Source: Gaeumannomyces sp. JS-464 (lineage: Eukaryota > Ascomycota > Sordariomycetes > Magnaporthales > Magnaporthaceae). Taken from it: a stretch of 64,000 nucleotides of DNA. The notes under the pieces were generated by a model. That model worked only from the letters and a program-made list of their open reading frames with translations. It searched no databases and had not been told where the DNA came from. The position numbers were made by a program, and so were the translations under genes. The DNA lies in the NCBI GenBank assembly GCA_002197995.1, contig NGZR01000004.1:248001-312000 (forward strand), written 5' to 3'. This document shows positions 1 to 10,490 of this stretch, one piece after another; positions within the stretch are counted from its first letter, which is position 1, and every line of letters starts with the position of its first letter.

Positions 1-21
1 TGCTAACCTGATCTGCAACAG

Positions 22-159
22 GTCACAACCAAGCGATGCCAAGAGTGGACTATGGAGTACCTCGAGTCGCTGGTCCAAGCCAACTACATCGATGCCAGCG
101 CTGTCGACATTGCGCAGGCTGAGCGTGATCCTCCTGACCACAGTCTCCTCAGGAATTAA
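22..159 (+). CDS. 3' terminal exon of an unidentified gene truncated by the left window edge
   Basis: A 46-codon open frame (22-159, stop TAA at 157-159) directly follows a good intron end: a CTAAC branch-like motif at 3-7 and a CAACAG acceptor ending at 21. The encoded tail starts VTTKRCQEWTMEYLESLVQ and ends DPPDHSLLRN; it is hydrophilic and looks like an ordinary folded-protein C-terminus. The upstream exons lie outside the window, so no family can be assigned. The call rests on splice signals and open frame only. Confidence 0.5.
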   Translation, partial: VTTKRCQEWTMEYLESLVQANYIDASAVDIAQAERDPPDHSLLRN

Positions 160-353
160 GAGGATTGGGGAGTGTGTTGAGAAGAGCGGAGGTCCGTCAC
201 ACCAACAGTGTCGCACATGGCCTCTAAGGCATATTGGTGCTTGTATTGTAATCCCCCAACCGTCCTATGTCGCGGTCCCCCAGTATTACGAAATTCTAGT
301 GGGCTAGCTCGCCATTCGGGCTCCCTCGCACGCAGAAACGCCAATTTGGCAAC

Positions 354-1385
354 CTAGGGATGCCCCTTCCAGTCCATGTACTCTCCGACGGCGTCCCATT
401 CCTCTTCGTACTGTTCCATCACTTGCTCAGCCCAGCCCTCGCTGCGCCATCCATGGTCATACTCCACCCCGTAAAGCAGCTTGCAGTACTCCCAGTATTC
501 GGGATACCAGCCCGCCTGTTCCCAGTCGACAATACCAACGATCCGGCGAGGATCGTCTCCGTTTTCGTCGGAAATGATGATGTTGCCGATGGTGAGGTCG
601 CCATGGGTGAAGTAGATCTCGCCTGTGTCGGAAAGGAAGTCTCGGTAGATATCCTTCGCAAATTCCTTAGATCCGGGATTCTGCCGGGTGGCAGCGGCGC
701 CCAGCCAGTCGTTGAATGACCTGATGCTGAAGAAGGGGCCCTCTTCATAACCCAGTCTGAAGATTCTATCCTGGACATGGCCACCGTTGACGGAGCCTAA
801 GATTCGGCGTTAGTAACGTCGAGGCATGGATAGGTGTCATTTTCGTGCGGCGTTCCCACGGTCCCAAGGCGCTAGACAGCCGAAAAAGCAAAACATACCA
901 ATGAACCTGGAAGGAGACGAGCCTTGTGTGATGCTCCTCAGCGCCGCAATGATCTGGGCTAGCTGATCACAGATGGAGGCTTTATCCCCCAAGGTCAAGG
1001 AGTCCCATGCTTGCCGAAGCGTCTTGCCAGGTATCAGGCTCATGTAGATATAAACTTGCGCCCCGACCTTCCTCCATCCAAACACCTCGGGGACTGGGAC
1101 TTCGCCGGATGGAAGAGCTTGCCAGACTGCTCGCATTGACAGTGCCTCCTCAGTCCTGAGGTGGTCCGAGTGATCTGTCTTGACGAGAAGACCTAAGTGC
1201 TCAAACTTGGCGATCCCACTGCCTTCGCGCATGTCCGGGTTCTGCTGAATGATTTCCTCTGGGCTCGGTAGTTGCACCCCGTCCGACTGGAAGAACGACG
1301 TGTCGCGAAAGTCGACTTCGGCCAGGGAAGGATCTGGAAGCAGTGAGTGATCAATAAATGGCCGATTCGCTTCCGGTTCGGCCAT
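354..1385 (-). CDS. aminoglycoside phosphotransferase (APH)-family kinase-like protein
   Basis: This is a two-exon gene: exon 1 is 899-1385, a 102-bp intron (GTATGT...CTTAG) is 797-898, and exon 2 is 354-796, giving 309 residues with no frameshift. The C-terminal half carries the APH/choline-kinase catalytic signatures: a Brenner-type loop THGDLTIGN (His227, Asp229, Asn234) and a metal-binding IVDWEQAGW (Asp253). The N-terminal half has the small-lobe features of the fungal family, including a nucleotide-lobe Lys in LLVKTDH and a MSLIPGKTLRQAW hinge-like stretch. Fungal genomes carry many such paralogues; most phosphorylate unknown small molecules or proteins, and none can be assigned a substrate from sequence. 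It is not evidence of antibiotic resistance. The start is the first ATG (1383-1385). Confidence 0.85.
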
Positions 1386-2160
1386 TGTGAGGGATGTGGG
1401 AAATATCAGAACTCGAGAGGAGACTGCAAGGTGGTAGGTGCAGCGCGATCATTGGTGCGACAGGTCGTAGGTGGGAAGCAAAGGGAACGGTGGGGGTCTC
1501 GGTCCTTATGCTAAGCACCAACATGCGTTCGAAGGTGATGTGTGTCGGGCAGACCAACATACCCGTGTGGGGGTGGCCCCTACTTGGTGGGTACCTATGC
1601 CACGACCGTGGAGGCGTTGGCGTACGTGGATTATTACGCTAACCACCTGCTGCACGGGCTCAAATATACCATTTATTTTGTTGATGGAGATGGCGTCTGC
1701 CGAACAAACTGGAAGTGGCTTTTGGTCGGAAATCAACCGTATCGCGCAGCGCATTAAACTTGGGACTAGACTCAGTTTAAGCTCTTTCAATCCAGCAAGA
1801 AGGATGCCTCCCCGGTTGGTCCCCGGCTGTCAGGGGGAAATGTTCGGAGCGCAGAGCGGGCTATCAATAAGAGGGGCGCATTGGTTCGAAACAAGTCAGC
1901 TGTGATTGACATTTCAGCGAACCTCCTAATGAGGGATCGAATATCCAGAGTAGGACATGTTTTGCGTGAAAATGGCTCCAGAACGGGGCCCACCCAACAT
2001 GCAGCCAGATCAACGCCATAGCCCTGCAACGGAAAAAAAAAAAAAAAGTGAAGACAAAACAAAAGCCAACAATGCACCGTCAGCCATACCCTAATCCTGC
2101 CAAGCCCAAAACCGACCCAGTGAAATCATTGCTCCGTAAAACCTTGGCAAGGTGGCGCGT
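1386..2160. other. intergenic, no gene recognised
   Basis: This 775-bp stretch separates the upstream end of the APH-like gene from the 3' end of the repeat-precursor gene. Open frames here are short, overlap each other on both strands and show no domain. There is an A-rich run at about 2032-2047. I see no RNA gene. Confidence 0.5.
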
Positions 2161-3393
2161 TTACTCGAGCTGGGCCATCTCCTCGGCATACTCCTCAGCA
2201 GCCTCATCGAGGTCGCGGGGGATCTTGGAAGCGAGCTTCTTGCCGCCCTGGATGGCCTTGTCCTTCAGACCGCCAAGGCCGCGGGTCTCAAGCTCGGCGG
2301 ACTCATCGGCCTCCTCGTCAGCCTCCTCGTCGGCGAACTCGTCAGCAGCCTCATCAAGGTCGCGGGGGATCTTGGAGGCAAGCTTCTTGCCGCCCTGGAT
2401 GGCCTTGTCCTTCAGGCCGCCGAGGCCGCGGGTCTCGAGCTCGGCGGACTCGTCAGCCTCCTCGTCAGCGAACTCGTCGGCGGCCTCATCAAGGTCGCGG
2501 GGGATCTTGGAAGCGAGCATCTTGCCGCCCTGGATGGCCTTGTCCTTCAAGCCGCCAAGGCCGCGGGTCTCAAGCTCGGCGGACTCGCCAGCCTCCTCGT
2601 CAGCAGCCTCATCAAGGTCGCGGGGGACCTTGGAAGCGAGCATCTTGCCGCCCTGGATGGCCTTGTCCTTCAAGCCGCCAAGGCCGCGGGTCTCAAGCTC
2701 GGCGGACTCGTCGGCCTCCTCGTCGGCGAACTCGTCAGCAGCCTCATCGAGGTCACGGGGGATCTTGGAAGCGAGCATCTTGCCGCCCTGGATGGCCTTG
2801 TCCTTCAGGCCGCCAAGGCTGCGAGCCTCGAGGTCGGCGGATTCGTCGGCCTCCTCCTCGTTGAGGTCACGAGGGATCTTAGAAGCGAGCTTCTTGCCGC
2901 CCTGAATGGCCTTGTCCTTCAGGCCGCCGAGGCCACGAGCCTCGAGATCGCGGGGAATCTTGGAAGCGAGCTTCTTGCCGCCCTGAATGGCCTTATCCTT
3001 CAGACCACTGCCGGCCTGCATAGCCTTATCCTTCAGGCCGCGGGTCTCGAGCTCGGCGGACTCATCGAGGTCGCGGGGGATCTTGGAAGCGAGCTTCTTG
3101 CCGCCCTGCATGGCCTTGTCCTTCAGGTCGCCGAGGCCACGAGCCTCGAGATCGCGGGGGATCTTGGAAGCGAGCTCCTTGCCGCCCTGCATGGCCTTGT
3201 CCTTCAGGCTGCCGAGGCCACGAGCCTCGAGGTCGACATCGACGGCGCCCCGGGCGTAGAGGGAGGGGACGTTGCCGTTATCGCCGGCGAAGCGGCGCTC
3301 GATGGCACTGGCGGGCTCGCCGGGGACGGGCGCCGCGGCGGCCAGGGGCACGGCAACGGCCATGGAGGTGACGAGGGTCTTGGTGAAATGCAT
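2161..3393 (-). CDS. secreted tandem-repeat polyprotein, candidate protease-processed cationic peptide precursor
   Basis: A single exon encodes 410 residues. The start (ATG 3391-3393, context CACAATG) is chosen because it begins a classic signal peptide: MHFTK, then a hydrophobic core rich in V, L and A, with likely cleavage near Ala20-Ala21. A dibasic ERR site follows at 32-34. From residue 59 the protein is ten tandem units. Each has a nearly invariant cationic core of 22 residues (GLGGLKDKAIQGGKK followed by LASKIPR; net charge about +5) and an acidic spacer of 5-27 residues rich in E, D and A that ends in LEAR or LETR. Unit 3 is truncated to 11 residues. There are no cysteines. This resembles fungal Kex2-processed repeat proteins (KEPs) in layout, but the boundaries are mostly monobasic. 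On a helical wheel the core is amphipathic. An antimicrobial, signalling or surface-active peptide is possible; no named family is recognised. Confidence 0.85.
   Translation of the reverse strand: MHFTKTLVTSMAVAVPLAAAAPVPGEPASAIERRFAGDNGNVPSLYARGAVDVDLEARGLGSLKDKAMQGGKELASKIPRDLEARGLGDLKDKAMQGGKKLASKIPRDLDESAELETRGLKDKAMQAGSGLKDKAIQGGKKLASKIPRDLEARGLGGLKDKAIQGGKKLASKIPRDLNEEEADESADLEARSLGGLKDKAIQGGKMLASKIPRDLDEAADEFADEEADESAELETRGLGGLKDKAIQGGKMLASKVPRDLDEAADEEAGESAELETRGLGGLKDKAIQGGKMLASKIPRDLDEAADEFADEEADESAELETRGLGGLKDKAIQGGKKLASKIPRDLDEAADEFADEEADEEADESAELETRGLGGLKDKAIQGGKKLASKIPRDLDEAAEEYAEEMAQLE
2164..3219 (-). repeat. ten-unit in-frame tandem repeat array inside the secreted precursor gene
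   Basis: On the minus strand the units start near 3219, 3138, 3039, 3006, 2934, 2820, 2685, 2562, 2427 and 2280. Their protein lengths are 27, 33, 11, 24, 38, 45, 41, 45, 49 and 39 residues. The core-coding DNA is almost identical between units, while the acidic spacers differ by in-frame indels and lengthen toward the C-terminus. This fits unit gain by unequal exchange or slippage with selection on the core. Confidence 0.9.
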
Positions 3394-4136
3394 TGTGGCG
3401 GTTTGTTTGTTCGAAAAGAGGAAGGAAAAAAAGAGATAAGCCAAAAAAAAAGACTCTAGGAAATGACAAAAATGAAATGCAAAGACAAAAGAAAAAGATG
3501 TGGATGAGATCCTGGGATGGAGAGAGAGAGAAGGAAAATGGAGATTAGGACGGTTGTGTTGGCAGTCTTTTATATCCAAAAGAACGGGTGGTCTGGGCTA
3601 CCACCACCACCACCCCGGGCCGGCTGTTACCTCGTTGCATCCTCGAATGGCACGTCCAAGTGCTGCTCATGGTGTAGTTCCTGCATGCCTGCCGGACATG
3701 GGCAAGAAGCTTAACCAGTCGTTGTCAACTATGTACAGTACGGCCTAGGGGTTGAGCATGGGACACCGGCTGGTTTGGGTGTCGTCCGTGCAAGCAGATG
3801 ATACCGAAAAAAGACCCCTGCCCCACTGGCGTCAGGCGTGTTGTTGCCAAACCAGGCAAATCCCTCAAATGATCCGCGACGTTGCGGTCCATTTCTTGGC
3901 GTGGAGACAGTCAATCCCGACGGCAAGGGGGCGAGGTGCCCCAGCTCGCGGTGCCCCGCCCGCATAGACAATGGGGGTTATTTGTAGCACATCGCCCCCT
4001 AGCTTCCATCATAAAAACCTTATCGGGAAACCCAACTTCAAAACAGCAGTTGGATCTGCAAGTGGCACTCACGCCGCTTCTGGGCGCATAGAACAAACCG
4101 CGGAAATGGGCTGGTCAGCCAGGATGGTGGAAAAGC
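3394..4136. other. intergenic: promoter of the repeat precursor and 3' flank of the first NLR
   Basis: The right-hand part lies downstream of the first NACHT gene and the left-hand part is the upstream region of the repeat precursor. Apart from the TATA box I see no gene. Short open frames on both strands have no recognisable content. Confidence 0.45.
3568..3574 (-). promoter_or_regulatory. TATA box of the repeat-precursor gene
   Basis: The minus strand reads GGATATAAAAGACTG here, a strong TATAAAA match about 175 bp upstream of the chosen ATG. It implies a 5' leader of roughly 140-150 nt. A canonical TATA box suggests a strongly regulated or highly expressed gene, as is common for fungal secreted proteins. 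Confidence 0.55.
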
Positions 4137-7100
4137 TTAGCCGCCTTGGAGTTCTTCGGATTGTAGCTTTTTAAGGAAAGGAAACCCACTCTGCCGCGGC
4201 GCTGCCATCGGTAGGGTCTTGGCGTGTTCGAAGAATGATTCGACGATACCTTTGACGGAGCTCTGCCCTGCCATGTCGGCGTTGTATGATGCCATGGCCT
4301 CTCCGACCTCCAGATACAGTGCCTCGTGAGGGTTGAAGGGCTCACTCACCAGGAGCGGCCGCACCGCCGTTGCGCGAGGCCCCCGGAGAGCCAGCGCGAG
4401 GCCGTCCGTGTCGGCGCAGTCGCTGTGCGTGATGGGCGCGCCGCTATCAAGCAGGTAGGAATTTCGATCGCCTGCTCGGACCCCGTCCAATCATCTGTAC
4501 CGCTTCGGGGGTATGATATTGACCCGCGTCTGGTAGCCACGATCCCTACATGCACTGGGCACAGTTTCTTCCGGCACGGCAGGCGGATGATGCCCCGCGA
4601 TGATGCCCACAAGTCCCCGGAGCGCGGCTGTCAGAACTGCGATGCCTGGACGTTCATGAACTATTTTGATTCTGTGGCCTCCCTCCATAAGGCATTGCAC
4701 AATCCCCGCGCGACCTCTGGTTGCGGCGATCAACAGCGGCGAGATACCATAGGTACCTAGGTACCTAGTGATCCCATTGACGTCAGCCCCTATAACTTTC
4801 GAGTCTGCGACAGAGGGTAGCGAGGGGGTTTGGTGTTTTCGGCGGGTTCCAGCCCGCATGTCCGCATGAATCGCGAGGGCATCTCCATAGACAGATGGTT
4901 CGCATCAGTACCATGCTGGAGCAAAATCTCGGCCGCCTTCGGGTGTCCCCTGCTGACTGCGTTGATGAGTGGCCTGTCAGGAAAACCATCGGCGTGTACA
5001 TCGGGTTCGGTTCCGTGCTCCAGAAGCGCGTGTACGATTCCGATATGCCCTTCGTAGGAGGCTAGCTGGAGAGATAGCTGGATCTTGAACCACCCGGAAA
5101 AAAAAAAAAATTGTCTGAGTCCTCGGAAACCATTGCGCGGCGTTTTCGGTCGCGAACAGTAAGCAGCATATCGACGATGTCAGGGTTTCCATCTTGGCGG
5201 GCCTGCATGAGAGCCAGGTCGTCAAGCTCGGCGATGGGCAGTTGGCCGCCAGCTCTGCTTCCAGATCCAGGAGGCGCCGCACTGCTCCCAGATTCTCCAT
5301 CTTGACGGCAAGGAGGAGAAACCACTTGCTGCGGGGCTTCGCAGGGTCCGACCTGCGTGAGACAAGCAGCTCGACCGCTTCATGATGCCACCCCAAATGT
5401 CGCTCTCGCCATGGGCTCCGCGTCCGCCGGTGTTTGCATGTCTGGGTGCCCATGGCGGCGAGAATCCGTATCGGATACTTCTTGCTAGTCCTTGTCTCGG
5501 TAAATTGAGCATGCCACCATTTACGCTCGTCGGTACCGGTAGCTTTGCGGCTGGCGGTGCCAGCATCGCTCGAGTCGAGCGGCTTGGTTGCGGTTCCTTT
5601 TGGCAGTTAAATCGGGCGCCAGCTTCTAGAAGGCTTCTCATCGCGTCGATCTGGCCGTGTTGGGCGGCCCCGCCGAGGGCCGTGTGCGGGGTCAAGATCG
5701 GCCGCTCATCATACGGGGGGGCGATGTTTTCCAGATATAAGACGTTGGAAGGACGGTTGACGTCTACGCCTTTTTCCATCAACAGGCTGGCGACTTGTGC
5801 GTCGCTACCCATGATTGCAGCCTGGAAGATATTCCCAAAGACGTCGCTGTCGATCGGGACTATTGGAAAATTGAGAGTCTCCACAACGACTTGCCTAACC
5901 TCGTTCTCGAGTGTTGCGGTTGCTTGTTCGGGGCCGAAAGGGTGGCCTCTGGTCTCTGCAAACCAGCGGAGGAGTACATCGTCCGGTGGCGAAGATGGAG
6001 ATGATCCGTCCCTCTTTCCTAATAGAAGCGATTATTCGCGGAGACGGGAGGAGCGAGCTTGTGCCTTGTCCAGTCCTCGAGACACCTGAGAACGGACATA
6101 TGAAGCGATCCGTCCGGTGCTATGGGAGTTTAGCCTCTCTAGCGAGCAGTGTTCCCGGTACACCGAGTTTTTTTTCGCGGCATCGCCGCCCCTGTCGGCA
6201 GCTAATCTAGTTGGGATCATCTCCTCATTGATATCGTAGGTTTCCAAGGGAGCGCCGGCAGCGAGCATGGCATCCGTCATCTCGACGGTGCCGTGAGAAG
6301 CGGCTACTTTGTAGAGGGTAAGCTTCCTGGCTGCCCCGAGTACTGAGATCACAGTCTCTACTCAGAATAGCCATTGTAGCCTCTATTTGGCGCTGGAGAA
6401 TGGCACCGCGCCGTCCCTCTCTGCGCGAGGCCTGCCTTAGCATTGCCAATCGTCTCAGAGCTGTCTGGATCGCTTTGATCGCAGCAGATGGCTTCTTGGT
6501 GAGAGGCAGCTCTAAATCGGCGACTGGGGAGTGTGCGTCCGCGAATCAATCACCGGTAGCCGCGTTCAAACTTGCTCCCTTCTGCAAGCACGGGAATGCT
6601 GCGTCTTTGTGACCCGAAATTGCATGCGGCAATCAGGCTGGCGGTAGCCGTCTCGTCAAATTCATGGTATTTGCGATGACGAAGAGTGTCGGGGGTAATC
6701 CGAGTATAAGCCTGTCCGCAATGACGCAAGCTGGCATCCCTCAACAATCCTCGACAGTAGCATGTGGTCTCCTCCCTCGAGATTGATGAAGACAACAACT
6801 GCCCGGGTAGAGCCACTCTTACAGGCCGCATAGAATGACCTCAGCACTGCATCGTCTGCCAAATCTGGGATGCCAGATTCCTGAATCCTGGCGACCATGG
6901 CCTTTGTAACCTCGGCATTGTTGTGCCTCGCGGCAGCCATCAGAAAATCATCCGGATGCCTCAAGTTGTCCTTTGGACTAAGCCATAGCATGGAGTCCAC
7001 GGTCTCCAAAGTGCCATGGGCAGCCGCGAGAAGAACCACCTGGCCTGCGTCCGTCTACAGTGGCTGCGACGTCTCGGGGCCGTGGTTGAAGAAAAGCGGC

Positions 7101-8404
7101 AAATAGGTAGCTGATGATAGCGGTATTCTGGAGAGACAAGACGACCTCCAGACAGGTCTCGAATACCTCGAGGGCACTGTCCAGGGGGCAAGAGGCCTGT
7201 GGAATATAAAGGACCTGACCGAAGGCAACTGGCCAAACTCTGACGCGACTTTCAAGCCCAAGGCCCAGCACTTTCTACCCCCGGAACGCTCAAATAGAGA
7301 GCCGTCAGCCGTTCAGAAGACTCACTATGATGAATGTTTTCCCCATCTCCGCCGCACGAACAAGGGAGATATGAGCGCCCGAGAGGCCACTATGCTCGGA
7401 TCCGGCCGCTTCGCTGCGCCCGTGCCGACTGGCAGTGACTTACTGCTTTCGTTGGCGTGGTACGCCTTTCTGGGGGCCGGTTTCGCCGCACAAAAAAGTC
7501 CCATCGAGGCTCGGTGGTGCGAGCTTGGAGGAAAACTTAAATCATTACATCCCTCAGCTAGAAGAGATACCGTCACGTCGTGGCCACCGCCGATGGCTGC
7601 TCGCAGTGCTTCTTCGAATATGGGCAGCCCGTGGAGATTGTTCGGAAATCTGCTAAGGCTGTCGAGGAGGAGCCGGGCGGCATCCTCGTGGCCATGAGAG
7701 GCCGCTGCCTGTAGAGGGCCTCCATTGGGCGGGCCTTTCTGAGAGGGAATGACGCCTTTACCTAGAAGACGAACAACTTCGACATGCCCCTTCATCGCTA
7801 CCGCCTGGAGAGCGTCACCTTTGTCGCCAGATAGGTTGATCTCTGCACCTCACTTCAGGAGTGCCTCGATCGCGCTCTCCATGCCAGAGGCAGGTGTGCG
7901 GCTCTCGAAGTTGACATCGGACTGGCAGTGTGAATGTGGAAATTCCATCTTCTCCACATTGCCACGTAACGCCGCTTCGGCCATTGCGTCCGTAGGAATC
8001 CTAGCGTCAGGTCGCCTCCGTAGCAGGAATTGCAGGGCTGCTACTTGTCCGCCCTTGACGGCAGTCAGCATGTGACGAGATATGTCATCCTCATAGGCTT
8101 TATGACCAAGTGACTGCGCCACTGTCGACTCCAGCAGGAATTCGGCAAGCTCAAGGAAGCCTCATGAGCCCCGAGAGCGCGAGGTCGTATTCGTCTCAGC
8201 TCTGAATAACATTCTGATTGCGCACCAGCTCAAGAGCGACGAGCTCATGGCCTCCTTTTATTGCGGGCTGCAGTGCATTGTCGTATATGCCCGGCGATCT
8301 CCGGGAGACTCAAGGGTCACACAGAAGTCTGACCGTGTCGAGATGACCGTTGAACGCAGCAGCCTGAATCGGGCTGCCATGCCTTCCACATGCCACATTG
8401 GGCT

Positions 8405-8437
<33 letters not shown>

Positions 8438-10427
8438 AGCAAGAAGAGTGGAGGCCAAGGCACTGTGGCCCTTGTAGCATGCGATGTAGATGCAGGTATG
8501 CCCCCTGGCGTTTGGTGCTTCGAGATCGATTACCCCGTCTGACTTGAGAAGGTAGGATATGAGGCCCAAGAGGGCATACGTGCTTGACACGAATTGGATC
8601 GAGCTCAGGAAGTGATCACCTGAGACAAGCATGCAGTCGATGTCAATCCATCGACGGCTCCATCGCGGTAGTTTCTTTGCAGCTCCCTGCAGCCATTCGA
8701 ACCACATCATGAGGGCAAGGCTTAGGCAGGTGGGTACTGTCGCCCGTCGTTCGTAGATAAAGTGAAGTAGCCCATTGGTTATGTCGGGGTCGGGCACGCT
8801 GCTGACGAAAGCCTCCGCCTTCTTCAGATGATGCGGCCAAGATAACGCAGCATAGTGATAGAAATCTTTGCCGACCAGGGCGCCATTTGAAGTGAAAACT
8901 TCCGAGTCCAGGCGGGTCGGCCCCTGAATGCACAGACTCATACATGTGGAGGATAGAAGTCGGTTCGCAAAGCTTGCAGAGAAGGCATCATTTTGCCGCA
9001 TGAATAGCTCGACGGAAGGGTGGCAGAAGCGGAGTACCACAAGCAGCGTGACGCATTCATAAACCCCTAGGCGGCCCAGGTTGAGTCTATCCGGCCCGGC
9101 ATCTGCAAGTCGGTCCTCGTAGGCTTCCAGCACAGCCTGATCGATACAGCAGCTGCCTTGAGTGCCGCCAGTGGCCAGCTGCCTGACAAGGCTCCCGAGG
9201 ATAGCCTCGGGGAGGGATCGGTCTGGCTCGGCCGGGTTACCGGCGCTGTAGAAGAAGATGCATGGTACTCCCCTCGACAGGCCTGTACCAGTCGGCTTGG
9301 GAGCTAGCGAGCCGGCAACAGCAGAGCATATGGTAGGCTTCCCGCAACCCCGAATGCCATGGACGAAAAAGCATAAGGGCTCGCTGGATCCGAGCCATGA
9401 CTGATAGTCGGGACGTTGGCAAGAGCCATTTTTCGGAGTCAGGAATGCGGTCGCGCGACGCGAGCTTGTGGTGAGTAAGAGTGGGCGTCGATGAAAACCA
9501 GCCTAGTAGCTCTGAGGCAGCCTTCTTGTCTAGCTCCTTCTCTATTACTGCGCTTCGATCAAGCAGGCGGGTGATGTCGGCGGACGTTATCCACATGGAT
9601 TCTTGCTGTTCGATCTTGCACATCTCCTCCTCTTTTGCCCTCGAGGCCCCAAGTCACTCTCGGCAGCGGCCTTGATCACACTGGGAAAACTACGTCCTGA
9701 AAGGGACATGAAAGGCAGGACTGGAGCAAGTATCTTAGGGGTGCTCCCCACGGAGCACCACCTGCCGCCAGTAGATTTTCCGAAGCACTTCAGAGTATTT
9801 GCCAGCAACCCCAGCATCTCAGACAGCATCTCAGAATAGAGACGCGACAGAGCGGCCGCCAGGAGGCCCAAGTTCGGCTGTATCAAGTTCGAAGGAAACG
9901 AACGAAGTAGCTTATTATCGAAGATTCTGGCCCGGACCACGATGCCAGGTACCTATAACCTCGAGATCGAACACAATCGGTTCAAGGACTTTGACATCCC
10001 CGAAAATGGCATTGGGGAGGAACCGTACGGCGGCCCAGGGCAGTGCCAGGTGGGTTGGGCCGCATTGGACGATGGTGTCGCCGACAGCGACAAACCTTTC
10101 GACCAAGCCGGCCACCTTCTCAAGCTTGTCTCGGAGAATAATCGCCTTTCCACCGCGCGTCTTGACCTTCCATTGATTCTGCAGGCTCAACTCTCGCTCC
10201 TGCTCTGCAGCCGCAAGTACTACGTCGATGAGGTCAAGTCTCCGGCTGCGGACAGACGCCAGCGTGGCCTTCAGGTGAGGCATCAGCTTGTAGTAAACTT
10301 TCCATAGCAGATAGATGCATTTTACCCACCCGAACACCCTGTTTGCCACGCGAATACATCGAGACGCTGAAGAGTGTGAACATAGATACGGATACCTAGG
10401 TACACCCATCAAAGAACCATGTGCCAA
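4137..10427 (-). pseudogene. NACHT-ankyrin STAND (NLR-like) gene, multiply frameshifted
   Basis: Read from 10427 downward, the pieces fall in family order. First is an N-terminal domain of the fungal STAND type (RGGKAIILRDKLEKV, then LPWAAVRFL; about 9915-10427). A second part follows at about 9587-9940. The NACHT P-loop is next (FFVHGIRGCGKPT at about 9332-9370), then IFFYSAGNPAEPDRSLPEAI and LGSLVRQL at about 9170-9260. The helical remainder runs to about 8500. About 4 kb of ankyrin-type repeats follow (for example LTPHTALGGAAQHGQ; SPIQAAAFNGHLDTVRLLC) down to a stop at 4137. Protein continuity jumps frame many times. The P-loop has Pro where Ser/Thr is invariant. Such proteins act in fungal non-self recognition and heterokaryon incompatibility. 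Frameshift density looks higher than in neighbouring core genes, but part of it may be assembly error. The 5' end is uncertain; an exon upstream of 10427 may be missing. Confidence 0.65.
8407..8436. repeat. 30-nt poly-C (poly-G on the coding strand) tract inside the NLR ankyrin region
   Basis: Thirty consecutive C residues lie within the coding span of the first NLR. On the minus strand they encode a glycine run directly after LLAR. Ankyrin-like sequence resumes right after the tract (NVACGRHGSPIQAAAF) but in another frame; 28 or 31 G would join the two frames. Confidence 0.9.
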
Positions 10428-10490
10428 AAGCCAGCCCTTCCGCTACGGTATCCATCCGACGATGTCTCTTCGTCATTCTATTCATTCACA

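Noticed and set aside
354..1385. Antibiotic-resistance gene
   Set aside because: APH-fold kinases are abundant in fungal genomes and the sequence gives no evidence for aminoglycoside specificity.
2161..3393. Dikaritin (ustiloxin-type) RiPP precursor
   Set aside because: The cores lack the aromatic residues used for cyclisation and no UstYa-type gene lies nearby in the window.
2152..3459. 435-codon plus-strand frame (and a 285-codon one at 2048-2905) across the repeat array
   Set aside because: Both are antisense to the precursor gene. Repeat periodicity and high GC keep several frames open. The minus-strand frame has a signal peptide, TATA box and biased acidic/cationic units; the others only mirror it.
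4137..10427. Explaining all frame changes in the first NLR by introns
   Set aside because: Most changes are one-base shifts inside conserved motifs with no room for even a minimal intron and no GT-AG pair.
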